DNA from: Ferdinandcohnia humi_A
Lineage (GTDB): Bacteria > Bacillota > Bacilli > Bacillales > Bacillaceae_L
Direction: 5' to 3'
Length of the DNA: 64,000 nt
Assembly: GCA_047608075.1 (NCBI GenBank)
Contig: JBLKRX010000009.1
Location: 108,138-172,137, forward strand
Under the pieces are notes generated by a model. It was given only the letters and a program-made list of their open reading frames with translations. It was not told where the DNA came from and did no database searches. Positions 17,340-26,642 of this stretch are shown here, piece by piece (positions within the stretch are counted from its first letter, which is position 1; every line of letters starts with the position of its first letter). Both the position numbers and the translations under genes were made by a program.

Positions 17340-17859
17340 AGTTTGACGTCACATTATTTATCTGTTGTAGAGAGACAAGTAGATATTCAAGCATTTCAAG
17401 GAGATCATCGACATTGTCTTCATACAGTAAGCGATTGAAAATAATTTTAATATTATTTGTATACTTATTATTAGCATTATAATCGAATGAGATTTCTTGC
17501 TGAATAGTTCGAGTTTCTCCCCAGATTTTCTCTAAAATTATCGGAATCGTTGAACAAACATCCAGCGTTTTTATATCAACGATAAAACCAATTTCCAGCT
17601 TACATCCGGGTCTTCTATCCGACATGCTCTGTAACTCTGTAGCTAAATTATATAAATCAAATGTTAAATCAATATAAGCATTAATACGGTCTGCATGGTA
17701 ATCTTTTCTTGTAAAGGTTATTCGATAGTGCCTAGCCATTGTGGCTAATTCAAGCTCATCCTTACGATCAGTGATAGTAAGGTCACCATCTAAATCTAAA
17801 TCGTACAGGGCTCCTTCGATGACAACTTTTAGATTATCAAAAACAGTAGGATCAAACAT
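17338..17859 (-). CDS. Conserved hypothetical protein, 173 residues
   Basis: The ATG at 17859 (MFDPTVFDNLKVVIEGALYD) has AAGGAGA eight bases upstream, so the 58 codons before it in the open frame are not part of the gene; they lie in a repeat-like intergenic stretch. The protein is soluble, with mixed alpha/beta content, a central segment KLEIGFIVDIKTLDV and an acidic Leu-rich C terminus (NVDDLLEMLEYLLVSLQQ). I do not recognise a family. It is probably a cytosolic protein, transcribed separately from fhs. Confidence 0.7.
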   Translation of the reverse strand: MFDPTVFDNLKVVIEGALYDLDLDGDLTITDRKDELELATMARHYRITFTRKDYHADRINAYIDLTFDLYNLATELQSMSDRRPGCKLEIGFIVDIKTLDVCSTIPIILEKIWGETRTIQQEISFDYNANNKYTNNIKIIFNRLLYEDNVDDLLEMLEYLLVSLQQINNVTSN

Positions 17860-18110
17860 AATTCGTATTCTCCTTAAAGTGCATGTTCTAAAAAAGTCGA
17901 CGAATCGAAAAGCAAGAAGATCAAGGAACGACAACCTCAAGGACTGTAGCGAGGTAACTACGTTGAAATTTACTTCTTCGCTACCTTGTGCTGAGGAATT
18001 CACCTCCTTGAATAGTCTACTAGACGCAAGCAAATATACTAGGTATACTTTCTATTTGGGTCTACAATACGCAGAGATTCGAAGCTTATCATTTGGTGGC
18101 TCTTTGAAAG
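17860..18110. repeat. Repeat-like intergenic stretch between fhs and the hypothetical gene
   Basis: The segment TGTTCTAAAAAAGTCGACGA and the following AAGAAGATCAAGGAACGA (about 17884-17940) resembles 51781-51830 (TGTTCAAAAGTTGACGATTC then GTAGATCAAAAGACG). Both begin with the TGTTCAAAA-type sequence that also ends family 1 repeats. Similarity is by eye only. Confidence 0.4.
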
Positions 18111-18115
18111 ACCTT

Positions 18116-19804
18116 TTAAAAAAGTCCAACAGCTTTTCCTTCCTCATTAACATCCATTTTAAGTGCGGCAGGTACCTTTGGTAAGCCGGGCATCGTCATA
18201 ACATCTCCTGTAAGAGCGACAATAAATCCAGCTCCAATGGAAGGTCTAAATTCCCTTATCGTGATTGTAAAATCTGTTGGTCTTCCAAGTAATGTTGGGT
18301 TGTCAGAAAGTGAGTATTGTGTCTTCGCCATGCATATCGGAAGATTATTCCATCCGAATTTTTCAAAATCTACCATTTGCTTCTGTGCTTTCGTGCTAAA
18401 CTCTACATCCTTAGCACCATAAACGGTTTTTGCAATAGTTTTTACCTTATCCTCAATTGAAGACGAAACATCATAAAGTGGTGCAAAATTATTTTCTACT
18501 TTTTTAATTACGTCAAGTACCTTTTTCGCAAGCTCAACGCCACCTTCCCCTCCCTTTTCCCACACTTGTGCAAGTGCAACAGGGTATGAGTTATCAGCGC
18601 ACCATTTTTCAATTTTATCCACTTCACTTTTGGAGTCAGTCACAAATTGATTAATGGCTACAACGAATGGTAACCCAAATGCTTGAATCGTTTCTATATG
18701 CTTTTGTAAGTTTGAAAGGCCTTTTGTTAAGGCTTCTACATTTTCTTGAGTTAAATCACTTTTCGCAACACCACCATGCATTTTTAACGCACGAATCGTT
18801 GCCACGATTACAACCGCTTCTGGTTTAATACCTGCAAACCTAGCTTTTATATTTAAAAATTTCTCAGCACCTAAATCTGCACCAAATCCACCTTCAGTGA
18901 TTACATAATCAGCTAATTTAGCCGCCATTTTCGTAGCAATAACTGAATTACACCCATGTGCAATATTTGCAAACGGACCCCCATGAATGAGTGCAGGTGT
19001 GTGCTCTAGAGTTTGAACCAAATTCGGCTTTAATGCATCCTTTAGTAAAAGAGTAAGTGCCCCCTCTGCTCCAAGATCTGCAACTGTAACCGGCTCTCTA
19101 TGTATGTTATAAGCAACAACAATACGAGACAATCTTTTCTTTAAGTCCTGCAAATCCGTCGCAAGACAGAAGATTGCCATAATCTCTGAGGCTACTGTAA
19201 TATCAAAACCATCTTCACGTGGAATACCCTGAATAGGTCCCCCAAGTCCTATAATCACCTGTCTTAAAGCACGATCATTTAAATCGACAACCCGTTTCCA
19301 AACAACTCGTCTAACATCTATTTGCAGCTGGTTCCCCTGGTGTATATGATTATCTATAAGTGCGGATAATGTGTTGTTTGCCGTCGTAATCGCATGAAAA
19401 TCACCAGTAAAATGAAGGTTAATATCCTCCATCGGTATTACCTGAGAATACCCACCACCGGTTGCTCCACCTTTAATTCCCATTGTCGGACCTAAGGATG
19501 GTTCCCTCATCGCAATCATTGCCTTTTTGCCAATCTTTGAAAAGCCTTGTCCAAGTCCAACCGTAATGGTAGACTTCCCTTCACCTGCAGGTGTAGGATT
19601 AATTGATGTAACAAGGATGACCTTTCCATCTTTCTTTGTTTCAAGTCGTTTTAGTACATCCAAGGAAATTTTTGCTTTGTAATGTCCATAGGGTTCCAAC
19701 TCTTCATCATGTAAATCAAGTTTCTGAGCAATATCTTTTATTGGCTTTATTGTAGCTTCTTGTGCAATTTCAATATCAGACTTTACCTTTGTTGATAGAT
19801 CCAT
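18116..19804 (-). CDS. fhs: Formate-tetrahydrofolate ligase
   Basis: A 562-residue enzyme making 10-formyl-THF from formate, THF and ATP. The P-loop-like motif TPAGEGKSTITVGLGQ, the stretch REPSLGPTMGIKGGATGGGYSQV, and FTGDFHAI are all family signatures, and the length is usual. The start ATG at 19804 is chosen because GGGGGATG lies eight bases upstream; an ATG five codons earlier is inside that site. It supplies one-carbon units for purine and formyl-Met-tRNA synthesis, which links it functionally to thyA/dfrA in the same window. No THF riboswitch was recognised upstream; instead there is a repeat of family 2. Confidence 0.97.
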   Translation of the reverse strand: MDLSTKVKSDIEIAQEATIKPIKDIAQKLDLHDEELEPYGHYKAKISLDVLKRLETKKDGKVILVTSINPTPAGEGKSTITVGLGQGFSKIGKKAMIAMREPSLGPTMGIKGGATGGGYSQVIPMEDINLHFTGDFHAITTANNTLSALIDNHIHQGNQLQIDVRRVVWKRVVDLNDRALRQVIIGLGGPIQGIPREDGFDITVASEIMAIFCLATDLQDLKKRLSRIVVAYNIHREPVTVADLGAEGALTLLLKDALKPNLVQTLEHTPALIHGGPFANIAHGCNSVIATKMAAKLADYVITEGGFGADLGAEKFLNIKARFAGIKPEAVVIVATIRALKMHGGVAKSDLTQENVEALTKGLSNLQKHIETIQAFGLPFVVAINQFVTDSKSEVDKIEKWCADNSYPVALAQVWEKGGEGGVELAKKVLDVIKKVENNFAPLYDVSSSIEDKVKTIAKTVYGAKDVEFSTKAQKQMVDFEKFGWNNLPICMAKTQYSLSDNPTLLGRPTDFTITIREFRPSIGAGFIVALTGDVMTMPGLPKVPAALKMDVNEEGKAVGLF

Positions 19805-19835
19805 GTATGCATCCCCCAAGTTTTACTAATTTTCG

Positions 19836-20008
19836 TTAGGCTTTGTTAAACTTTGCTGTTGATTTCCGCTGCACATTGATAAGCTTCCTTGATATTTCAT
19901 CGCACGAAGGAAAATGCGAATGCATTTTCGAGGAGCCGTACCTTACGCGCAATCAACAAAGTTGTAAAAATCAACACTGAGCTTTAATACAGACTATCGT
20001 TAAAAATT
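19836..20008. repeat. Interspersed repeat family 2, copy 1
   Basis: Starts near TTGTTAAACTTTGCTGTTGA and ends near AATCAAC...CTTTAATACAG. It includes GCACGAAGGAAAATGCGAAT followed by GCATTTTCGAGGA (19902-19934), shared with 37361-37393 and 58802-58833. This copy is the shortest. Confidence 0.75.
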
Positions 20009-20049
20009 TCCTCAACATTTATATATTACCTTATAGACCTAGAAAGTAT

Positions 20050-20231
20050 AAAGCGAAACTTTAATTTGAAAAGAGATTTTTCTTTTCAAATTAATTAGTT
20101 GAGCTTATCGGACCATTAGTAGCAGTTCCCGCCAGCAAGGTGGGATTTCTGCTACTTTTGGTGGGGCAAAGCGAAACTTTAATTTGAAAAGGGATTTTTC
20201 TTTTCAAATTAATTAGCTGAACTCATCCGAC
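20050..20231. repeat. Two 64-base direct repeats, each with a 13-14 bp hairpin
   Basis: Copy 1 (20050-20113) and copy 2 (20168-20231) are offset by 118 bases and differ at about six positions. Each contains TTAATTTGAAAAG pairing with CTTTTCAAATTAA. Between them lies a third imperfect inverted repeat, AGTAGCAG...CTGCTACT (20119-20156). Confidence 0.85.
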
Positions 20232-20368
20232 TATATAGTCGCAACTTCCTCCAATAAAAAAATGGGATTTATCCTTTTAAAGTACTAAAAACTTTTCAAT
20301 TGATAATAATGTTTGAATTGTTGTAAAATTTCTAATATACACAACATATACTTAGGGGTTGATAAATA

Positions 20369-21277
20369 GTGCCTATTAATATACCTCGTGATCTACCTGC
20401 AAAAGAAATCTTAGAAAATGAGAATATATTTATAATGGATGAAGATAGAGCTTATCGACAGGATATACGACCTTTAAACATCCTAATACTAAATATAATG
20501 CCAGAAAAAGAGAGAACGGAAACTCAGTTATTACGACTACTTGGAAATTCCCCATTGCAAATAAATATTACATTTTTATTTCCAGAAACTCACCAAGCTA
20601 AGACAACTGGGAAAAACCATTTAGAAAAGTTTTATACAAACTTCTCTTCTATTAAACATAAAAAATATGATGGAATGATTATTACTGGAGCCCCGATTGA
20701 ACACCTTTCATTTGAAGAAGTTAATTATTGGCGTGAACTAATAGAAATCATGGAGTGGTCAAAAACAAATGTAACATCTACTTTACATATTTGTTGGGGA
20801 GCACAGGCAGGGTTATATTATCATTTTGGAATTAATAAATACCCTCTTTCTAAAAAATGCTCAGGTGTATTTAGTCATCGATTACTTACAAAGGATGTAA
20901 AACTGGTTCGTGGTTTCGATGATTTATATTACGTACCTCACTCACGGTACACCGATGTGTCATTTGATGACTTGAACAAAAAAAAGAACTTAACTATTTT
21001 GTCTGTATCTGATGAAGCCGGTGTATGCCTTGCTACTTCAAATGATGGAAAACAAATTTTTTTAACAGGACATCCTGAATATGATGTGACTACTCTCAAG
21101 GAGGAGTATGAAAGAGACTTAGCCAAAGGAATAGACATTCATCCTCCTGTGAATTATTTTCCAAAGAACAATCCTGAAAATACGCCTGTACATTCTTGGA
21201 GATCACATGCAAACCTATTATTTGCAAATTGGTTAAACTATTACGTCTACCAAGAAACTCCCTATAATTGGGAATAA
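20369..21277 (+). CDS. metA: Homoserine O-acetyltransferase MetA
   Basis: A 302-residue enzyme of methionine synthesis that acylates homoserine. The catalytic triad is visible at the family numbering: Cys142 (HICWGAQAG), His235 and Glu237 (TGHPEYD). Residue 111 is Glu (GAPIEH), the residue reported in B. cereus MetA to favour acetyl-CoA over succinyl-CoA, so this is best called an acetyltransferase. The start is GTG, with AGGGGTTG about ten bases upstream. It stands alone and is followed by a strong terminator. Confidence 0.96.
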   Translation: MPINIPRDLPAKEILENENIFIMDEDRAYRQDIRPLNILILNIMPEKERTETQLLRLLGNSPLQINITFLFPETHQAKTTGKNHLEKFYTNFSSIKHKKYDGMIITGAPIEHLSFEEVNYWRELIEIMEWSKTNVTSTLHICWGAQAGLYYHFGINKYPLSKKCSGVFSHRLLTKDVKLVRGFDDLYYVPHSRYTDVSFDDLNKKKNLTILSVSDEAGVCLATSNDGKQIFLTGHPEYDVTTLKEEYERDLAKGIDIHPPVNYFPKNNPENTPVHSWRSHANLLFANWLNYYVYQETPYNWE

Positions 21278-21292
21278 GTTTGCTACATAATA

Positions 21293-21337
21293 AAAGTGTC
21301 TCATAAGGTACGACATTACCATTGAGACACTTTTTCT
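21293..21337 (+). terminator. Terminator of metA
   Basis: AAAGTGTCTCA (21293-21303) pairs with TGAGACACTTT (21323-21333), followed by TTCTATT. Confidence 0.85.
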
Positions 21338-21456
21338 ATTATGAAACTGGTATACCCCTGTTAAATTTGAAAATTACCTTCGAATGTGATCTATATACCT
21401 CTCAAAACCTACTCCTTGCGTAAAATAAATATCCACATAAAAGACAATGCCTGCTT

Positions 21457-22089
21457 TTATTCCTTTGGCAACCCCCTTGCAGTTTCACTTGATACTGCTG
21501 CCTTGTAAACAGGTTTGCCATCATTGACACTCCACCCGTTTTCACTAACTAATAATTCTAATTCCCATGGCATCATTGTATTACAAATTACTGATTCACC
21601 GTATAAGCGCCGGTACGCATGTTGCCTAGGACCTGCAGTAGGACCTAGAAAGCCAATACAAAATATACCACCCGTCTTGGTTACCCTTTTGATTTCATTT
21701 ATTGCACGTAAAGGCTGTTCTGTCCATTCAAGAGAGTTTATAGCCATAACTCCAGAAAAAGTTTCGTCTTCAAAGGGGAGTTGAGTTATATCACTTTGCA
21801 TGAATGTAAGTGTATTAGTTTGATGTCTAGTATTGGCCTTGTCAATCATTTCTGCAGAAATGTCTACACCTACTACCTGATATCCCTGTTGATTCAGCAA
21901 ATAGGAACCATAACCATCCCCACAGCCAGCATCCAGAATTATCGAGTTATCCTGCAAGTATTCCATTAAAAAAGGGATGATACTTGAGCGACTCCCTGTA
22001 CTCCACATCTGTTGGCTTTGCTTACTCCAAAAAGTTGCTCGTTCATCCCATTCTTTTTCGGCAGCTATATGCCAATTAAACTCCTTCAA
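21457..22089 (-). CDS. Class I SAM-dependent methyltransferase
   Basis: A 210-residue Methyltransf_11/UbiE-like protein: motif I ILDAGCGDGYGSYLL, acidic motif II VVGVDISAEM, motif III QSDITQLPFEDETF and post-motifs INEIKRVTKTGGIFCIGFLG. The substrate cannot be told. It starts at TTG (22089), with GGAGG nine bases upstream. It is about 75 bases downstream of the SCP2-domain gene on the same strand, so the two may be co-transcribed. Confidence 0.82.
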   Translation of the reverse strand: MKEFNWHIAAEKEWDERATFWSKQSQQMWSTGSRSSIIPFLMEYLQDNSIILDAGCGDGYGSYLLNQQGYQVVGVDISAEMIDKANTRHQTNTLTFMQSDITQLPFEDETFSGVMAINSLEWTEQPLRAINEIKRVTKTGGIFCIGFLGPTAGPRQHAYRRLYGESVICNTMMPWELELLVSENGWSVNDGKPVYKAAVSSETARGLPKE

Positions 22090-22164
22090 TATATTCGCCT
22101 CCTTTTGTTCCTACAAAATTATAACAGTAAAAAACAATGAAGCACTAGCCCCATCGTTTGATTG

Positions 22165-22530
22165 CTACAAGTATTCTTTTACATTATACTGACGTAAAAT
22201 GCCTTCCATCTTTATTGCTTTTCCTATGTCACCTTTAATTTTTAATTTACCTGACATAAATGCAGCAGTACCATTCAGTTTACCTAATAAAAACTGTCGA
22301 AAATTTCCTAGAGACATAATTAACGTACAATTTGCTTCTGATTCTGAGCCTTCTATAACCTTTGCTTGACCATTTGCAAGGTGTAGCTGATAAGTACCTT
22401 CTTCATCACCAGTAATGTTATATTGATAAATTGCTTGTAATCCTTCGATTGGCCCTGGATTTTGATTGAGGATTTCTTCAATCTTCTGCATTACCTCTGT
22501 TAATGAATAATCCTCTATAGTTTTTGTCAT
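22165..22530 (-). CDS. SCP2 sterol-binding-domain-like protein
   Basis: A 121-residue protein with the SCP2 fold pattern: an N-terminal helix (LTEVMQKIEEILNQNP), strands YQYNITGDEEGTYQLHLANG, then CTLIMSLGNFRQFLLGKLNGTAAFMSGKLKIKGDIGKAIKM, which carries the typical (F/L)xxG(K)xxxxxAFxxGKLKIxGD motif. Such domains bind lipids in a hydrophobic tunnel. The ATG at 22530 has GGAGG eight bases upstream, so the six extra upstream codons are rejected. Confidence 0.85.
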   Translation of the reverse strand: MTKTIEDYSLTEVMQKIEEILNQNPGPIEGLQAIYQYNITGDEEGTYQLHLANGQAKVIEGSESEANCTLIMSLGNFRQFLLGKLNGTAAFMSGKLKIKGDIGKAIKMEGILRQYNVKEYL

Positions 22531-22689
22531 GTTTGCTTCCTCCATCATTTAACTATGTGGCTCTAAGAACACGTAGTAACAGTATTTTCCTCTCATTATA
22601 CATAGAAAGAATAATATGCTCAATACTATTGCCAGAAAATTTAAATAACGTATATACTACGAAATTTGAATAAGTCTAAAGCATATATG

Positions 22690-22715
22690 CAAAAGGACAA
22701 CATTTTAGTTGCCCT
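22690..22715 (-). terminator. Probable terminator of topB
   Basis: AAAGGACAAC and GTTGCCCTTT form a stem with one mismatch, overlapping the topB stop region. Confidence 0.5.
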
Positions 22716-24885
22716 TTGAAGGAGTTGTTTGAAATTCAAACTCTACTTTTCCTGTAGTGTCGTTCCATACAAGGAAAGCATCAAAAGACTTGCCACCCTT
22801 TTTAAATCCTTTGATTAAATTGGTTTTGTTTTTGGTTAACAATTTCTCAATATTCGTTTTGGAGATTGTTTTCCCTAAAATTTTTCCAGACAGTGTAAAT
22901 TGACACCCATTTGTCTTATAGTTTGAACATCCATAGAAGCTACCTTTGTTTATGACCTGTCCGTTACACTTCTTACAGGAACCAACCACTGTTCCAATGT
23001 CTTTATTCGTTGTTTGTCTCTTTTGAGAGCTAAAATCTTCTTTATTTACATTCGATAAATCCCAGCTACCACTTTGTTCCTTGGCATCATCAACAATTTT
23101 TTGTGACAATTTCTTTGTCTGTGTTATAAACGAACTTGGAGACGCTTCCCCTTGTCCAATTTCGTGTAATCTTTGCTCCCACTTAGCTGTCATCTCTGGA
23201 GATGCTAAAATCTTTTCACCGATAACGTCAATAAGTAGAATTCCTTTTTCAGTGGCAAACACCTGGTTTTTCTCAACTCTTATATAATTTCGTTGCTTGA
23301 GCATGGTAATAATCCCAGCTCTAGTAGCTTCCGTGCCAAGTCCTTCTGTTTTAGCTAGTATTTTTTCGAGTTCATCATTCTCGATATGCTTGCCTGCTGT
23401 CTTCATCAAGGTAATTAACTGCCCCTCTGTATATCGTTTTGGTGGTTGCGTTTTCCCCTCTTTTGTATAACTCTCTTCAACAACACCCGCTTCACCTTTC
23501 GTAAGTGGAGGCAAGATAACATCATCTTCTTTTGAGTCTGTATCAAAAATGACTTTTCTCCAGCCCTCCTGTAATTTCACTTTCCCCTTTGTACTAAAAT
23601 GAGCTCGTCTGTCTACCAAAGTCGTAACGGTCGTATAATGAAAAATCGCTGGCTGGTAATGTGCTGCAATTAATCGCTTTACTATTAGATCATAAATTTT
23701 TCTTTCATCACCTGAGAGCACTGCCGGATTAGGAACCTGCTCTGTTGGAATGATAGCATAGTGGTCAGTAACCTTTTTTTCATTTACATAGCGAGGATTT
23801 GTGAGTATTGATGAAATAGGAGTTGGAAAATACATCTTATAATCGTCTAATTTTTCTAGTTTAGAAAAAATATCTGGGATCGTATACGCTTCACCTTTTG
23901 TAAGATAGCTTGAATCAGAACGTGGATAAGAGATAAAGCCTTTAGTGTATAGACTTTGAGCAACATCTAAGGTTTTCTTTGGTGAAAAACGAAACGCCTT
24001 ATTGGCTGTTGCTTGTAAGTTTGAAAGGTTAAATAATAAAGGAGGTTGGTATTCTTTCTTTTCAGTTTCCACGTCTAAGATTTCTGTAGGTTTATCCGTA
24101 CAAAACGCTGCAATTTTCTCAGCAGTTTCCTTGTTATCTACACGCGATTCATTATCTTTATGCCACTTTCCTTCAAACTGCTTTCCTTCTATATTAAATT
24201 TAGCAAAGATTTCCCAGAAAGGTTCAGATTTAAAATTGGCGATTTCCTTTTCTCGCTTAACAATTAAAGCCAAAGTAGGAGTTTGTACTCTTCCTGCTGA
24301 AAAAACATCAGTAATCCCTTTTTGTTTTAGCAATAAAGTATATACCCTAGAAGCGTTCATTCCTACAATCCAATCTGCAACCGCTCGTGACTTGGCTTCA
24401 TAATATAAGTTTCTTGTTTCTTGTTCGGAACGCAAATTACTAAAACCTTCCCTTACTGCTTTCTCAGTCAAAGAAGATATCCAAAGGCGTTTTATTGGCT
24501 TAGAAACGTTTGACATTTCTATAATATTACGAATGATTAACTCTCCTTCGCGTCCCGCGTCCCCTGCGTGTATGATTTCAGTCACTTCTGATTTACGAAT
24601 TAAGTTTTTTATAATTGTAAACTGTTTTGACTTTGACCTCATCACCCGATATGTAAACTTTTCTGGAATAATTGGTAGGGTATCAATTCTCCAGCTTTTC
24701 CAAGCAGGGTTATATTCCTCTGGTGGTAGCAATTCACAAATATGTCCAACTGCCCATGTAAAATAAGCCCCCTTTGGAAAAAGTGGGTCTGGAGCAACTT
24801 CAATATAGCCTTGTGACTTTTTATTTCGAAACGGAGCAGCTAGCTTCATAGCTTGGTCCGGTTTTTCTGCAATAATGACCTTCAT
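22705..24885 (-). CDS. topB: DNA topoisomerase III
   Basis: A 726-residue type IA topoisomerase. It has the N-terminal Toprim domain (MKVIIAEKPDQAMKLA ... HAGDAGREGELI), the catalytic tyrosine in GFISYPRSDSSYL, the TEGLGTEATRAGII motif, and a C-terminal zinc-ribbon-like region with CKKCNG...CSNYKTNGCQF. It relaxes and decatenates single-strand-containing DNA. The ATG at 24885 has GAGGAT upstream and gives almost the B. subtilis TopB length; a start six codons earlier is less likely. Confidence 0.96.
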   Translation of the reverse strand: MKVIIAEKPDQAMKLAAPFRNKKSQGYIEVAPDPLFPKGAYFTWAVGHICELLPPEEYNPAWKSWRIDTLPIIPEKFTYRVMRSKSKQFTIIKNLIRKSEVTEIIHAGDAGREGELIIRNIIEMSNVSKPIKRLWISSLTEKAVREGFSNLRSEQETRNLYYEAKSRAVADWIVGMNASRVYTLLLKQKGITDVFSAGRVQTPTLALIVKREKEIANFKSEPFWEIFAKFNIEGKQFEGKWHKDNESRVDNKETAEKIAAFCTDKPTEILDVETEKKEYQPPLLFNLSNLQATANKAFRFSPKKTLDVAQSLYTKGFISYPRSDSSYLTKGEAYTIPDIFSKLEKLDDYKMYFPTPISSILTNPRYVNEKKVTDHYAIIPTEQVPNPAVLSGDERKIYDLIVKRLIAAHYQPAIFHYTTVTTLVDRRAHFSTKGKVKLQEGWRKVIFDTDSKEDDVILPPLTKGEAGVVEESYTKEGKTQPPKRYTEGQLITLMKTAGKHIENDELEKILAKTEGLGTEATRAGIITMLKQRNYIRVEKNQVFATEKGILLIDVIGEKILASPEMTAKWEQRLHEIGQGEASPSSFITQTKKLSQKIVDDAKEQSGSWDLSNVNKEDFSSQKRQTTNKDIGTVVGSCKKCNGQVINKGSFYGCSNYKTNGCQFTLSGKILGKTISKTNIEKLLTKNKTNLIKGFKKGGKSFDAFLVWNDTTGKVEFEFQTTPSKGN

Positions 24886-25029
24886 AATCGATCCTCTTTT
24901 CACTCTATCACATACAAATATAGTACAACTATTTTATCACATACAATCTATGTATATCTGAAATTAATAATAGAAATATAAGTAAATGGTGTTGGAGGGA
25001 CAACATTTTCACTAACCTGTAAAAAAAGA

Positions 25030-25052
25030 AAAGCCATGATATTGATGGCTTT
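25030..25052 (-). terminator. Terminator of the 87-residue hypothetical gene
   Basis: AAAGCCAT pairs with ATGGCTTT. The minus strand continues with TTCTTTTTTT. Confidence 0.75.
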
Positions 25053-25314
25053 AACTACTTTTCTTTTCTATAAAAATTTGTGTAGTTTCTACAATATGTT
25101 GAATTGAGATAACGATCAGTTCCCCTTTTTGTATCTCACCAACCACTAATCTTCTCTTATCATCCTCTACAATAAAGGACGTACCATTATCTGCCCCAAT
25201 AATTTCATCTAAAATGGAAGCTATCTTTTTATACACATACTCCTTGTTACTATTACTTGCATGAGAGGTGAACCGTATAATAATTTCTTGCCCTTTATAG
25301 CCGAAACGGTACAT
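25051..25314 (-). CDS. Conserved hypothetical protein, 87 residues
   Basis: The ATG at 25314 (MYRFGYKGQEIIIRF) has GGAGG eight bases upstream. The protein is small and soluble, with alternating strands (EIIIRF, TSFIVEDD, RRLVVGEI, ELIVISIQHI) and no known motif. It lies about 40 bases downstream of the HD-GYP gene on the same strand and ends at a terminator, so it is probably the second gene of that unit. Confidence 0.7.
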   Translation of the reverse strand: MYRFGYKGQEIIIRFTSHASNSNKEYVYKKIASILDEIIGADNGTSFIVEDDKRRLVVGEIQKGELIVISIQHIVETTQIFIEKKSS

Positions 25315-25353
25315 GAAAACTACCTCCATCAATTGGTCTATTATTTTAAATGA

Positions 25354-26316
25354 TTAATCTGATAAAACTCGTTCGATTTGTATGAACTTTCGTGTAGATA
25401 AATCCACAATTTCACCATTTACTTCTACAAGTGGATTCAGTAAATCGTACGGATTAAGGAATTTAATAATACCCTCATTGCCATCCGTTAGTAGTACTTG
25501 ATGACCAACTAATGTATTCATAATTCGCTGTAAGAAAGGCACTAAAATGGTTCCGTCAAGCTTACCAAACATATCTTCATTCATTTGACGAATTACTTGA
25601 TAGAATGGCGTTGCATCATGATAGACTCTATTTGAAGACATTGCATGAAACACATCTGCAACTGCTACAATTCTTGACAAGTAGCTTATTTTATTTCCAC
25701 TTACTCCAAATGGGTACCCTTTTCCATCTTCTCTCTCGTGGTGCTGTAAAGCAACAAGACTGACTTCCCTACTGATATCTTTGGAATTACTTAATAATTC
25801 GTATCCGTAAATTGTATGCTTTTTAATAATTTCATATTCTGCTTGCGTTAATTTATCTGGTTTATTTAGAATTTCTGGAGGTATCTTGGTTTTTCCAATA
25901 TCATGAAGTGTAGCTGCAATTGTTAACTCTGTTAATATTGGCTCAGGTAATGATAGCCACTTTCCAATTAATGTTGCAATCACTCCGACTCCAAGATTAT
26001 GTCGGTAGGTATAATCGTCAGCCGATTGAAGTTGATAAAACAAATGGAAAATCTGTGGTATTTCAGAAGCTGTTTGTATAATAGGGATAATCGTATCTTT
26101 AATTTCTGTTAACGGTATCACATTATGCTTTTTTACATTTATAAAGATCTCTTCTACTTGATTAATTGCATCCTCTAGCTGAGCTGTAACAAATGGTATG
26201 GTCGGCTTTGGTTTTTTTGAATCAACAATACTGTAGTCGCTGTCAAGTTGTTCAATGATTGAATCTAGCTCTTGAGATTGTAAATATATCGATTCACAGC
26301 CATTTAGCTTCGTCAT
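25354..26316 (-). CDS. HD-GYP domain protein (probable cyclic-dinucleotide phosphodiesterase)
   Basis: A 320-residue protein. The HD-GYP catalytic core (about residues 105-240) shows RHNLGVGV, ATLHDIGKTKIPPEILNKP, HTIYGYELL and ALQHHEREDGKGYPFGVSG, which are the HD and GYP motifs, with SRIVAVADVFHAM downstream. There is no receiver or membrane domain. HD-GYP proteins usually hydrolyse c-di-GMP or related molecules; the substrate here is inferred. The start has AGAG and an ATG with normal spacing. Likely co-transcribed with the downstream 87-residue gene. Confidence 0.87.
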   Translation of the reverse strand: MTKLNGCESIYLQSQELDSIIEQLDSDYSIVDSKKPKPTIPFVTAQLEDAINQVEEIFINVKKHNVIPLTEIKDTIIPIIQTASEIPQIFHLFYQLQSADDYTYRHNLGVGVIATLIGKWLSLPEPILTELTIAATLHDIGKTKIPPEILNKPDKLTQAEYEIIKKHTIYGYELLSNSKDISREVSLVALQHHEREDGKGYPFGVSGNKISYLSRIVAVADVFHAMSSNRVYHDATPFYQVIRQMNEDMFGKLDGTILVPFLQRIMNTLVGHQVLLTDGNEGIIKFLNPYDLLNPLVEVNGEIVDLSTRKFIQIERVLSD

Positions 26317-26642
26317 CTAGCATCTCTCCAAATTACCATAGTTTATACTATTATATCAAAAATTGGAAATCTCTCAATTACAATTTACTTATGAAACTAT
26401 ATGACATATTCTTGAAAAAAAATGTTTCCTATGCCCCATTAATTTTTTCCATATATGCTTAAAAAACCCTTTATTTCCTTGACTTAACAAAGTCCTGTAT
26501 TGTATATTAAAATCATCATTTAGCTAAAAATTTTGTAATCTTTTCCTAGCTTGATAATTTAGAAGATACATATATAAGTGGCTATTTGATAAAAATCTTT
26601 TCGGAGCACGACTGTGCTGAAGGTATTAGGAGGAAATGCATA
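26317..26642. other. Intergenic region before cspD, with cspD leader
   Basis: No gene is seen. The last 60 bases hold a small hairpin, AGCAC GACT GTGCT (26605-26618), and AGGAGG before cspD. A long structured leader is usual for cold-shock genes, but I cannot define a cold-box here. Confidence 0.4.

Larger units (their letters stand above)
19805..20368. other. fhs-metA divergent intergenic region
   Basis: Holds a family 2 repeat (19836-20008), two direct copies of a hairpin repeat (20050-20113 and 20168-20231), and about 135 AT-rich bases before metA in which a promoter is expected. No SAM (S-box) or T-box element was found before metA. Confidence 0.6.

Noticed and set aside
20050..20231. 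CRISPR-like array
   Set aside because: Only two direct repeats of 64 bases with one unequal spacer, each with a long hairpin, and no cas genes nearby.
20232..20368. SAM (S-box) riboswitch expected before metA
   Set aside because: I searched for the conserved core helices and a terminator and did not find them; the region is plain AT-rich sequence.
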